NCBI RefSeq assembly: GCF_000974445.1
Contig: NZ_BBOJ01000021.1
Location: forward strand, 1 to 64,000
Direction of reading: 5' to 3'
Source: Lentzea aerocolonigenes
Lineage (GTDB): Bacteria; Actinomycetota; Actinomycetes; Mycobacteriales; Pseudonocardiaceae
Length of the DNA: 64,000 nt
The position numbers were made by a program, and so were the translations under genes. The notes under the pieces were generated by a model. That model was not told where the DNA came from, made no database searches, and saw only the letters and a list, made by a program, of their open reading frames with translations. Of the stretch, positions 24,500-32,183 are shown piece by piece (positions within the stretch are counted from its first letter, which is position 1; every line of letters starts with the position of its first letter).

Positions 24500-26283
24500 C
24501 AGCTGATCCTCACGTCCTGGTAGCCGTCGGCCTGGAGCCGGAACAGGCGGGCGTACTCGCCACCGGCGTCCATCAGTTCGTCGTGGTCACCCTGCTCGGC
24601 GATCCGCCCGCCGGCCAGGGTGACGATGAGGTCGGCACCGCGCAGCGCGGCCATCCGGTGGGAGATCAGCAACCGCGTCCGGCCCTGCGCGTGCCGTCTC
24701 ACCGTCTCGTGCACCCGTTGCTCCCCTTCGGCGTCCAGTCCGGACGTCGGTTCGTCGAGGATCATCAGGTCCGCGTCGGTGCGCATCAGGCACCGCGCCA
24801 GAGCGACGCGCTGCCACTGCCCGCCGGACAACGTCACGCCCGTCCGTTCCTCGTCCGCGTGGGTCCTGGACAGCACCGTGTCGTACCCGTGCGGCAACGC
24901 TTCCAGCACGTCGGCGACGCGGGCCGTCCGTGCCGCCTCGACGATCCGCGCTCTGTCACCGAGCTGGTCCGGTTGCCCGATGCCGATGTTCTCCGCCGCG
25001 GTCAGGTCGTACGCCATGAACTCCTGGAACACCACGCCGATCCGCCTGCGCAGCAGCGCGACGTCCAGCTCGCGGAGGTCCACGCCGTTCCACGTGATCG
25101 AGCCCCGCTGCGGGTCGTAGAACCGGCACAGCAGCTTCACCAGCGTGCTCTTGCCGGCCCCGTTGACCCCGACCAGCCCGACGGCCACGCCCGCGGGGAT
25201 CGTCAGGTTCACACCGCGCAGGACCCACGGACCGTCGTCCGAGTACCGGAACCAGACGTCCCGCAGCTCGATCGCCGCCGTTTCCGAGGGTGCGCCCGTG
25301 CCGGCGGGCAGGTCGTCGTGCGTGCCGACGACGTCGAGGTAGTGACCGAACAACCGCACCGCGCGCCCGGCCTCGCCGAGCTGGAGCACGACGCCGGACA
25401 ACCCGGTCTGGACTCCGGCGACCGCCCCCGTGAACAGCACCAGGTCACCGACGGACGACCGCCCCGCCGCGACGTTGAGCGCCACCACGACCGTGCCCGC
25501 GCCGGCCACCACGGCACTGAGCAACGCCAGCGCGCTCTGCACGACGGTGCCCCTGCGCTGTGCCGCGAGCCGTGCACCGGAGACCGTCGCGAGTGAGCCG
25601 ACCATCCTGGTGTGCAACAACTCTCCCAGGCCGAACAGCCGGATCTCCTTGGCCGCCCGCACATCCGTGAGCAGCGCCCGGTAGAACAGCCGCCTCCGGT
25701 CCGTCGCCACCCACGCTTCCTCCGTCGCGGCCTCCCGCCGCGCCGTCGCCAGCCGGGCGACCACAGCGGTCACCACCGATGCCAGCAGCAGCAACGTCAT
25801 CGGCGGCCACACCACCAGCAACGCGCCGGAGAAACTCGCCAGCAGCACGACCGAACGGACCAGCTCCTGGACGAACTGCGAGATCGTGCCGGGAGCCTCC
25901 TGCGCCGCCTCCTCCGCGAGCCGCAGCCGGTCGTGGAACACGGGATCCTCGATCCGCGCGAGCCCTGGCAGCGTCGCGATGCGGCGGAACAGGTTGCTCT
26001 CCACGGTCAGCGCGACCCGTTGCCGCACCACCTCCCCGAGATACCCGCAGAGGTAGAGCAACGCGATCGCGAGCCCGCCGACCAGTGCGGACGCCACCGC
26101 GAGGAACGCCGCCCGCCCGGGACTCGCCGTGCCGGACGTGAGCTCGTCGACCAGCAGCATCGTCAACCAGGCACCGGCCGCCGGCGCGGCACCCGCGAGC
26201 ACGGTGAGCGCGAGGGTCACCCCGGCGATCACCGGTGCGGCGCGGAAGGGCAGCGCCAGCGCCGCCCCGGCGTTGCGGATCAC
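24499..26283 (-). CDS. ABC exporter (fused permease-ATPase) of the peptide operon
   Basis: A 594-residue half-transporter expected to dimerise. The type I exporter membrane domain covers about 1-310 with six hydrophobic helices. The ATPase domain covers about 335-575, with Walker A GVNGAGKST (about 370), signature LSGGQWQRVALARCL (about 483) and Walker B LMILDEPTSGLD. No C39 peptidase domain is present at the N-terminus, so leader removal must come from another protein; the S26 enzyme next door fits. The GTG start overlaps the stop of the MauE-thioredoxin gene (GTGA). It is predicted to export the small cysteine-rich peptide. Confidence 0.92.
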   Translation of the reverse strand: MIRNAGAALALPFRAAPVIAGVTLALTVLAGAAPAAGAWLTMLLVDELTSGTASPGRAAFLAVASALVGGLAIALLYLCGYLGEVVRQRVALTVESNLFRRIATLPGLARIEDPVFHDRLRLAEEAAQEAPGTISQFVQELVRSVVLLASFSGALLVVWPPMTLLLLASVVTAVVARLATARREAATEEAWVATDRRRLFYRALLTDVRAAKEIRLFGLGELLHTRMVGSLATVSGARLAAQRRGTVVQSALALLSAVVAGAGTVVVALNVAAGRSSVGDLVLFTGAVAGVQTGLSGVVLQLGEAGRAVRLFGHYLDVVGTHDDLPAGTGAPSETAAIELRDVWFRYSDDGPWVLRGVNLTIPAGVAVGLVGVNGAGKSTLVKLLCRFYDPQRGSITWNGVDLRELDVALLRRRIGVVFQEFMAYDLTAAENIGIGQPDQLGDRARIVEAARTARVADVLEALPHGYDTVLSRTHADEERTGVTLSGGQWQRVALARCLMRTDADLMILDEPTSGLDAEGEQRVHETVRRHAQGRTRLLISHRMAALRGADLIVTLAGGRIAEQGDHDELMDAGGEYARLFRLQADGYQDVRIS

Positions 26284-27218
26284 GCCACCGGTGCCGGGAC
26301 GCCGGCGAAGTCGCTGAGCTTGATCCCGGAAGCCGTCACCACACCGCCGTGGGTGTAGAGCAACGTCGGGAACGCCATGACCTCGAACGCCGACAGGATC
26401 GGGTCGTCGGTGCCGACCACGGCCACGCGACCGAGCGGGCCGACCTTCTCGACCAGCCGTGCCGTCGCCTCGGGATCGCTCGGATCACCGTCCACAACGG
26501 ACACGAACCGGGCGGCGGGCGGGTCGGCGAGCAACGCGTCGGTGAGCGTCCGGCACGGCCCGCACCCGACGGAGAAGAACCCGACCTGCACCGGCCCGTC
26601 GAGGTCGGCCTCGGTGAACGGGAGACCATCGGTGCCGGTGACCTCGAACGGACGGATCACCGTGCCGGGCTGCGGGAGATTGGTGTTGCGCGGCGGGCCG
26701 GAGCGTTCCTGGAGCTCCCGGACCCTGGTGACCAGCCCGAACGTGAACAGCACGTGCAGCGCCACGACGACGGCGAGCAGCACGACGGCAATCGTGAGCA
26801 GGGTCAACGGTTCCTCCCAGGACACGGGTGTCGGCACGAACGCACCGGCGACGGCCACGGCGGCCAGCGACCCGTTGCGCACGAGGTGCTTGGGCCCCAG
26901 CACGTCGCCACCGGCACCGAAACACTTGCAGCGCACGTTCTGCCTGCTGGTGATCGCTCGCACGATCACTCCGCAGAACACCGCGAGCAGAGTCAGGACG
27001 GCCGCGTAGCCGAGCCGGGTACCGGGAACGGCGAGCAGCACGACGGCGACGGCCTCGCCCGCGAGGACCGCCACGGCGACCGGCTGCGCGGGCAGCCGCG
27101 GTGCGAGAGCGGTGATCGAGTCGCGGAACTCGGCCAACGCCTGCCGGGTCCGCACCTTGCCGGTGAGCGCGGCGACGAACACCACGGCGAGCAGCACACG
27201 AGCGAACAGGTCGAGCAC
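26280..27218 (-). CDS. MauE/DoxX-type membrane protein fused to a thioredoxin-like domain
   Basis: A 312-residue redox protein. Residues 1-165 are a MauE-like four-helix membrane domain carrying the family's Cys pair in RCKCFGAGG (C97, C99). Residues 190-312 are a TlpA/thioredoxin-like domain with active site C219-G-P-C222 and the cis-proline segment MAFPTLL near 284. Fusing both should create an electron relay across the membrane, as MauE and MauD do for disulfide maturation of methylamine dehydrogenase. Here the obvious client is the six-Cys peptide encoded just upstream. The GTG at 27218 has a GGAGG site; farther starts would cross the hairpin and the peptide gene. Confidence 0.85.
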   Translation of the reverse strand: MLDLFARVLLAVVFVAALTGKVRTRQALAEFRDSITALAPRLPAQPVAVAVLAGEAVAVVLLAVPGTRLGYAAVLTLLAVFCGVIVRAITSRQNVRCKCFGAGGDVLGPKHLVRNGSLAAVAVAGAFVPTPVSWEEPLTLLTIAVVLLAVVVALHVLFTFGLVTRVRELQERSGPPRNTNLPQPGTVIRPFEVTGTDGLPFTEADLDGPVQVGFFSVGCGPCRTLTDALLADPPAARFVSVVDGDPSDPEATARLVEKVGPLGRVAVVGTDDPILSAFEVMAFPTLLYTHGGVVTASGIKLSDFAGVPAPVA

Positions 27219-27240
27219 TTCGGCCTCCGGCAAGAGTGCG

Positions 27241-27273
27241 GGGGTGCCGGCGAGACGCGCTCGCCGGCACCCC
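27241..27273 (-). terminator. 14-bp perfect hairpin between the peptide gene and the export/maturation genes
   Basis: GGGGTGCCGGCGAG pairs without mismatch with CTCGCCGGCACCCC around a 5-nt loop. It begins 7 bp after the peptide stop and ends 22 bp before the next start. It probably terminates most transcripts after the peptide and lets a minority through, giving excess precursor. Confidence 0.75.
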
Positions 27274-27279
27274 GTGGTG

Positions 27280-27441
27280 TCACTTGCAGCTGCTGCTCTT
27301 CGACGAGCAGATGCCGTTGCAGTTGAAGCGGTAACCCTTCTTGCAACACTGCCCGTTCTCCGGCACGCAGGCACCGGCATCGATCTTCGGCAGCACGAGT
27401 CCGACGAGCCGCTCACCGGCCAGCTGTGCGAAACGCTTCAC
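27280..27441 (-). CDS. Cysteine-rich secreted peptide precursor (53 aa)
   Basis: The GTG at 27441, behind a CCTCC-complement ribosome site (27451-27455), opens a 53-codon frame. Residues 1-24 form a leader (MKRFAQLAGERLVGLVLPKI then DAGA) that is amphipathic rather than a classical signal peptide and ends in Ala-Gly-Ala. Residues 25-53 form a basic module with six cysteines spaced C-x6-CC-x7-C-x3-C-x6-C (C25, C32, C33, C41, C45, C52), starting exactly at the first Cys. It heads the operon that encodes a disulfide-type redox protein, an ABC exporter and an S26 peptidase. I infer a knottin-like or bacteriocin-like secreted product. The function is unknown. Confidence 0.72.
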   Translation of the reverse strand: MKRFAQLAGERLVGLVLPKIDAGACVPENGQCCKKGYRFNCNGICSSKSSSCK

Positions 27442-27514
27442 GGGTCCGCTCCTCCCAGTAGATCAACAACAACGGCGTCCACGCTCGCCCGCCGCGGCCG
27501 TGATCGGAAGACTG

Positions 27515-27542
27515 GTCGGACGAAGTCGGACGGGGTCGGACG
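27515..27542. promoter_or_regulatory. Three direct repeats GTCGGACG at 10-bp spacing
   Basis: Perfect octamers at 27515, 27525 and 27535, one helical turn apart, with a weaker copy near 27503. They lie in the 166-bp divergent gap between the peptide gene and the SEFIR-STAND gene. A regulator binding cooperatively to one face of the DNA is the simplest reading. Confidence 0.55.
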
Positions 27543-27607
27543 GCCGCGTGCAACACATCCGCGTGGCCGCGCGATGACCAGGTGACCGGCAGAGATTGGG
27601 GTGGCGA

Positions 27608-30055
27608 ATGGCACGGCGCGTGTTCATCTCCTACGCACAGGAGTCCGATGAACACCGTGCTGTGGTGCGGGAGTTGTGGGCGTTCCTGCGCGCCAACGGT
27701 GTCGACGCGGTGTTCGACCAGGTCGCCGCCGGTCAGCGCCAGGACTGGTCGCTGTGGATGGCCGACCGGATCCGGGAAGCGGACGTGGTGCTGTGCGTGG
27801 CCTCCGAGCAGTACAAGCTGCGCGCGGAGAGCCGGACCTCGCCGGAGGTCGGGCGGGGCGTGCAGTGGGAGGCGCGGCTGATCCGTGACGCCTTCTACGA
27901 CGCCCAGCAGGACCTGCAGAAGTTCGTGCCGGTGGTGGTGCCAGGGCAGTCCGCCGGCGGCGTCCCCGACTTCCTCGCCCCGGCCACGACGACGGTGTAC
28001 GTCGTCGAGGACTTCACCCTGCCCGGCGCGGAGGACCTCCTCCGCTTCCTGCTGGGAAAGCCCGAGCTGCCCGAAATTCCACTCGGACAGGAACCGGAGC
28101 TGCCCGCCTGGACCCCGTCGGAGGTCCGTTCCTCCTCCGGGGTGGTGTCCCCGCAGATCGCGGGCATGGCGGAAGTCGTCGGCCGTGAGCAGGAACTCAC
28201 CGACCTGCGCGCGGCGTTCACCGCCCAGCGCAAGAGCCGCACCCCCGTGATCCAGATCCTCACCGGCATGGGAGGCGTCGGCAAGACCAGCCTGGCCCGC
28301 GCCTACGCCCAGCGCCACCTCGACGACTACGGCGTGGTCTGGTGGGTCCGCGCCGAGGACCCGACCACGGTCGACGGCGAGTACCGCAGCCTGCTCGAAC
28401 TGGTCCACTCCCCGGCGGAGGCCAAACTGGTCCGGGACGCTGTGCAGCGCGCGAATGCCTGGCTGTCGGAGCAGAAGCGACCCTGGCTGCTCGTCCTCGA
28501 CAACCTCCCGGACGCCGCCGCGCTGCGAGGTCTGTTCCCCGCCAAGGGAAACGGCCACGTCCTCGTCACCAGCCAGGCCGGCCGCTGGCCCAACCCCGCC
28601 GCCGTCCACCCCATCGCCCCGCTCGACACGGACGCCGCCGTGGAGCTGCTCTCGGCGATGTCGCTGGACCCGGACGCCGAGGCCGCTTCCAAGCTGGCCG
28701 CCGAACTGGACGGACTTCCCCTGGCGCTGACCCAGGCCGCGTCCTTCACCGCGGCGAACGGGATCGACCTCGCTACCTACCTGCGGTTCTACCAGGACCG
28801 GAGTGCTGAGCTGCACGCGGACGGGCAGCCGGACGACTACCCGCACACCGTTGCCACCACCTGGGTCTTGGCCATCGAGAAGATGTCGGCGTCTGCCCGG
28901 TTGGTGCTCGACACGATCGCCTACTTCGCCCCGGACTCGATCCCGGTCTCTGTGCTGCGGCAGTTGATAGACGACGAGTTGGCGTTGACCCGAGCCATCG
29001 GGGAACTGCTCTCGCACAGCCTGGTGACGCGGGGAGCGGAGGGCACGATCACCGTGCACCGGTTGATCCAGGCCGTCACGCGGCATCGGCTCGGCGAGAA
29101 CCTCGACCACGCCGTCCAAGCCCGCGATCTGGTCGCCGCCGTGCTGCCGGAACTTCCCCTCGACATGCAGAAGATGGCTGCATGGAAACAGCTCCGCAGC
29201 CACGCTCTGGCCGCTGCCGAGCATCTCCCGGCTGATCCACGAAGCTTCGATCTGCGCTACGACGGTGCGTTCCTGCACGGGGAAATGGGCGACGTGGAGA
29301 CCGCGATCAAACAGTTGAAGGCGCTCGTCCGCGACATGACGCCGGTTCTCGGTCCCGAGAACGAGCAGATGCTCCGAGCACGACACGGCCTAGCGCGCTG
29401 GGCCTACCTCTTCACCCCGTCACAAGCCCACAAGGTAATGCTCTCCGAGTTGGTGGAAGCACAGACGAGGGTGCTGGGCGCCGACCACCCCGACACCCTG
29501 CACACGCGCCACGATCTGGCCTCCACACATCTCAGGCTGGGTGAGCTCGACCTCGCCCGCCAGCTCTTCGAGGACCTGCTGCCCGTTCGGACACGCGTGC
29601 TCGGCCCTCACCACGAGCGCGTGCTCCAGTCTCGCAGTCGCCTCGCGCTGGTCCTCGCACAGCTCGGCCGGTTCGCCGAGGCGATACCGATCCATCTCGA
29701 CGTGATAGCCATTTCCACCACCGAAGTCGGCGCACTGGATCTGCGCACGGTGCAGCTCCAGGCCGCCTACGCCGTCACGCTCGGTCATGCGGGAAAATTC
29801 GCGGCCGCACGTGACTTGAACGCGTTCGCCGTCGAACAGATGACCATCCAACGCGGCCCGTACGACAAGCTCACAGTCATGACCAAGATTCCGCTGGCCG
29901 TGTGGACCGCAGCGGCCGGGAACCCGCGACTGGCAACGAGCACCCTGCTTCGCTCGCTCATCCGCATGCGCAACAGTCTCGGCAAGAACAACCCGCTCGT
30001 GCAGCAGTTCGAGGACGCTTTGAACAGCATTCGCGAGCCGAAGCGCAAGCGTTAG
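27608..30055 (+). CDS. SEFIR-STAND (NB-ARC)-TPR protein
   Basis: An 815-residue NLR-like protein. The N-terminal SEFIR domain covers about 1-150 (RVFISYAQESDEH at 4-16, then VFDQ, IREADVVLCVASEQY and QWEARLI). The STAND NTPase has P-loop GMGGVGKTS at 220-228, Walker B WLLVLDNL at 293-300 and GLPLALTQAA near 373. The C-terminal part from about 540 is helical TPR-type repeats, each rich in the LG/HP-L-R pattern. Such proteins are ligand-triggered switches; bacterial relatives act in phage defence or regulation. The ATG at 27608 is preferred. It is divergent from the cysteine-rich peptide operon, which suggests either a sensor for it or an independent defence gene. Confidence 0.88.
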   Translation: MARRVFISYAQESDEHRAVVRELWAFLRANGVDAVFDQVAAGQRQDWSLWMADRIREADVVLCVASEQYKLRAESRTSPEVGRGVQWEARLIRDAFYDAQQDLQKFVPVVVPGQSAGGVPDFLAPATTTVYVVEDFTLPGAEDLLRFLLGKPELPEIPLGQEPELPAWTPSEVRSSSGVVSPQIAGMAEVVGREQELTDLRAAFTAQRKSRTPVIQILTGMGGVGKTSLARAYAQRHLDDYGVVWWVRAEDPTTVDGEYRSLLELVHSPAEAKLVRDAVQRANAWLSEQKRPWLLVLDNLPDAAALRGLFPAKGNGHVLVTSQAGRWPNPAAVHPIAPLDTDAAVELLSAMSLDPDAEAASKLAAELDGLPLALTQAASFTAANGIDLATYLRFYQDRSAELHADGQPDDYPHTVATTWVLAIEKMSASARLVLDTIAYFAPDSIPVSVLRQLIDDELALTRAIGELLSHSLVTRGAEGTITVHRLIQAVTRHRLGENLDHAVQARDLVAAVLPELPLDMQKMAAWKQLRSHALAAAEHLPADPRSFDLRYDGAFLHGEMGDVETAIKQLKALVRDMTPVLGPENEQMLRARHGLARWAYLFTPSQAHKVMLSELVEAQTRVLGADHPDTLHTRHDLASTHLRLGELDLARQLFEDLLPVRTRVLGPHHERVLQSRSRLALVLAQLGRFAEAIPIHLDVIAISTTEVGALDLRTVQLQAAYAVTLGHAGKFAAARDLNAFAVEQMTIQRGPYDKLTVMTKIPLAVWTAAAGNPRLATSTLLRSLIRMRNSLGKNNPLVQQFEDALNSIREPKRKR

Positions 30056-31191
30056 ATCCCCGCCGCCACCGGCTCCCCCACCGGCGCCAGCATCGCCCGC
30101 ACCGCCGACGCGATCAGCTCCGACGGCGACCCCGTCCCGTACGGCGACGCGATCTCTCGCAACGCGGCCCGATGGCCGGAAACGTCCTCGAGCCACGGCA
30201 GCACCGCAGCACCGACCAACGGCCCGGGAGGGACGAGCGTTCCGAACGTGCCCTCGATCTCCGGCCGCTCGGTAGTCCGCCGGACGACGACCACCGGTCG
30301 CTTCAGCACACTCACCTCCTCCTGGATGCCGCCGGAGTCCGACACGATCACCGCGGAACCGTGCGCCAGGGCGAGGAAGGTCCGGTACGGCTGGGGTTCG
30401 ATCACGCGCAACCCGTGCAGCAGACCGGAAAGCCCGAACGCGGCGATGCGTTGCGCGGTCCGCGGGTGCAGGGGCAGCACCACCGGGAGCGGCAGGCGGC
30501 CCAGTTCGCGCAGGATCGTTTCCAGGTTGTCCGCGTCGTCCACGTTCTCCGGGCGGTGGATCGTCGCCAGCACGTAGCGGTCGCCGGTCAGGCCGAAGCC
30601 CGACAGTGCCGCGCTTTCCTCGTCGGCTGACGGCAGGGCGTGTGCCAGGGCCTCGACGACGGTGTTGCCGGTGACCACGATGCGGGCGTCCGCGATGCCC
30701 TCGGCGAGGAGGTTGTGGCGGTTCAACGACGTCGGCGCGCAGCACAGGTCTGCGAGGTGGTCGATGAGCACGCGGTTGTGTTCCTCCGGCATGGCGCGGT
30801 CGTAGCTGCGCAGGCCCGCCTCCACGTGCACCAGCGGCACGTCGCAGGCGTTGGCCGCAAGCGCTCCCGCCAGTGCGGAGGTCGTGTCGCCCTGGACGAT
30901 GACGGCTCCCGGGCGTTCCGCGGCCAGCACCTCGTCCACCGCCGCGACCGCACGGCCCAGCTGGCCGCCCCGGCGCAGGCCGCCGAGGCGCAGCTCGTGG
31001 AAGCCGCCCGGTTCCGGCACATCACGGCGGATGAGCGAGTACATCGAACGGTCGTAGTGCTGGCCGGTGTAGATCATGGTGCACGCGCTGCCGAAGTGTT
31101 CGACGAGCGGTGCCAGTTTGATCAGTTCGGGCCTGGTGCCGCAGACGATCGTCACCGTGTTCGTTTCCCGCACCGCGGCAAGGTACTTCAT
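30052..31191 (-). CDS. wecB: UDP-N-acetylglucosamine 2-epimerase (non-hydrolysing)
   Basis: A 379-residue epimerase converting UDP-GlcNAc to UDP-ManNAc for surface polysaccharide. It shows the N-terminal VCGTRPELIKLAPLV, HVEAGLRS, GNTVVEAL, LATIHRPENVD and the C-terminal SDSGGIQEE motif, all standard for WecB/MnaA. Start ATG 31191 gives the normal family length. A farther ATG at 31299 would add 36 unusual residues. Its stop overlaps the stop of the STAND gene by 2 bp, with no terminator visible. It is divergent from the main plus-strand polysaccharide operon. Confidence 0.92.
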   Translation of the reverse strand: MKYLAAVRETNTVTIVCGTRPELIKLAPLVEHFGSACTMIYTGQHYDRSMYSLIRRDVPEPGGFHELRLGGLRRGGQLGRAVAAVDEVLAAERPGAVIVQGDTTSALAGALAANACDVPLVHVEAGLRSYDRAMPEEHNRVLIDHLADLCCAPTSLNRHNLLAEGIADARIVVTGNTVVEALAHALPSADEESAALSGFGLTGDRYVLATIHRPENVDDADNLETILRELGRLPLPVVLPLHPRTAQRIAAFGLSGLLHGLRVIEPQPYRTFLALAHGSAVIVSDSGGIQEEVSVLKRPVVVVRRTTERPEIEGTFGTLVPPGPLVGAAVLPWLEDVSGHRAALREIASPYGTGSPSELIASAVRAMLAPVGEPVAAGI

Positions 31192-31355
31192 CGATTCGGG
31201 CAAAACGGGGGAGATCACGCTGACGTTCACCCGAAAGCGTTGCGTGGGATATCGCTCGAAAGTGTTGCGGCACAGGCGTGTCATAGGGTGCGCGGTCATC
31301 TGAGTCTGAGGCGCGCGCCGACGCGTGTTTCGCCGAAACCTACGGAGAGTCCCGC

Positions 31356-32183
31356 GTGTCCGGTCATCTGGCGCTTGCTGTGTCCACTGTGCTGTACGGA
31401 CTGGGGATAGTCGCGCAGACGGTCGCCGCGCGCAGGGCCGACGAACGTCCCGGCGCCGGGCTGGGTCTGCTCGCCCGCCTGGCCGTCGATCGGTTGTACC
31501 TGCTGGGTTTCAGCTGCCAGTGCGGCGGTTTCGGGTTCGCGTTCCTCGCCCGCGAGGAACTGCCGCTCTACCTGGTGCAGGCCGGTTCCTCGTGCGCGGT
31601 CGGGCTCGCGACCGTGATCGGCGTGCTGGCGCTCGGCTGGCGGGTCCGGCGCGTCGAGATCGCGGTGCTGCTGGTGATGGCGTGCGGCATCCTGCTGCTC
31701 ACGGGTGCGGCGGCGCCGTCGACGGCGCGCGAGCTGCCGCTGGTGCCGGCGCTGGTCGTGCTGGGGCTGCTGACGCTCGCGGTGCTTCCGCTGGCGCGCA
31801 CGTGGAAGGCGGCGACGCCGGTGCTGGCGGGCATCGCGTTCGCGGTGGTCGCGGTAGCCGCCCGGAACGTGGCGGGCAAGCCGCTCCTCGAGATCCTGCT
31901 GCACCCGCTGACCTGGCTCATGGTGATCGCCGCGTTCGTCGGCCAGGCCTGCATCGCGACGGCGTTGCAGCGGGTCTCGGCCACGTCCGCGGTGGCGTCG
32001 ATGGACGCGACGACCGTGGTGATCGGCTCGATCGCGGGCCTCGCGCTGATGGGCGACCAGATCACGCCGGGACGGGAGTGGTGGGTCGCCCTGGGCGGGC
32101 TGCTCGTGGTGGGTGGCGTGCTGGTGCTCGGGTCCGTGACGAAGCCCGCGCCGGACCTGGTCGCGGCCGGAGCCGGGCGGTGA
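31356..32183 (+). CDS. DMT/EamA-like multi-helix membrane protein
   Basis: A 275-residue protein with about nine to ten hydrophobic helices, each of 18-22 residues, resembling small DMT-superfamily carriers (helices such as LVVLGLLTLAVLPLA and LGGLLVVGGVLVLGS, with a pseudo-repeat of two halves). The exact family is unsure. It starts at GTG 31356 and its end overlaps the deacetylase GTG by 4 nt, so it belongs to the same transcript. Its place at the head of the polysaccharide operon suggests a lipid-linked sugar or precursor carrier, which is inference. Confidence 0.65.
   Translation: MSGHLALAVSTVLYGLGIVAQTVAARRADERPGAGLGLLARLAVDRLYLLGFSCQCGGFGFAFLAREELPLYLVQAGSSCAVGLATVIGVLALGWRVRRVEIAVLLVMACGILLLTGAAAPSTARELPLVPALVVLGLLTLAVLPLARTWKAATPVLAGIAFAVVAVAARNVAGKPLLEILLHPLTWLMVIAAFVGQACIATALQRVSATSAVASMDATTVVIGSIAGLALMGDQITPGREWWVALGGLLVVGGVLVLGSVTKPAPDLVAAGAGR

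Noticed and set aside
27280..27441. Classical inhibitor cystine knot assignment
   Set aside because: Cysteine order (adjacent pair at positions 2-3) does not match the standard knottin pattern, so only cysteine-rich peptide is claimed.
27515..27542. SARP-binding heptameric repeats
   Set aside because: The spacing is 10 bp rather than the usual 11 or 22 and no SARP gene is in the window, so only a generic repeat site is claimed.
27413..29386. 657-codon open frame on the minus strand opposite the SEFIR-STAND gene
   Set aside because: Composition is typical of an antisense frame in high-GC DNA (Val/Arg/Gly/His-rich), with no domain; the plus strand encodes a clear multidomain protein.
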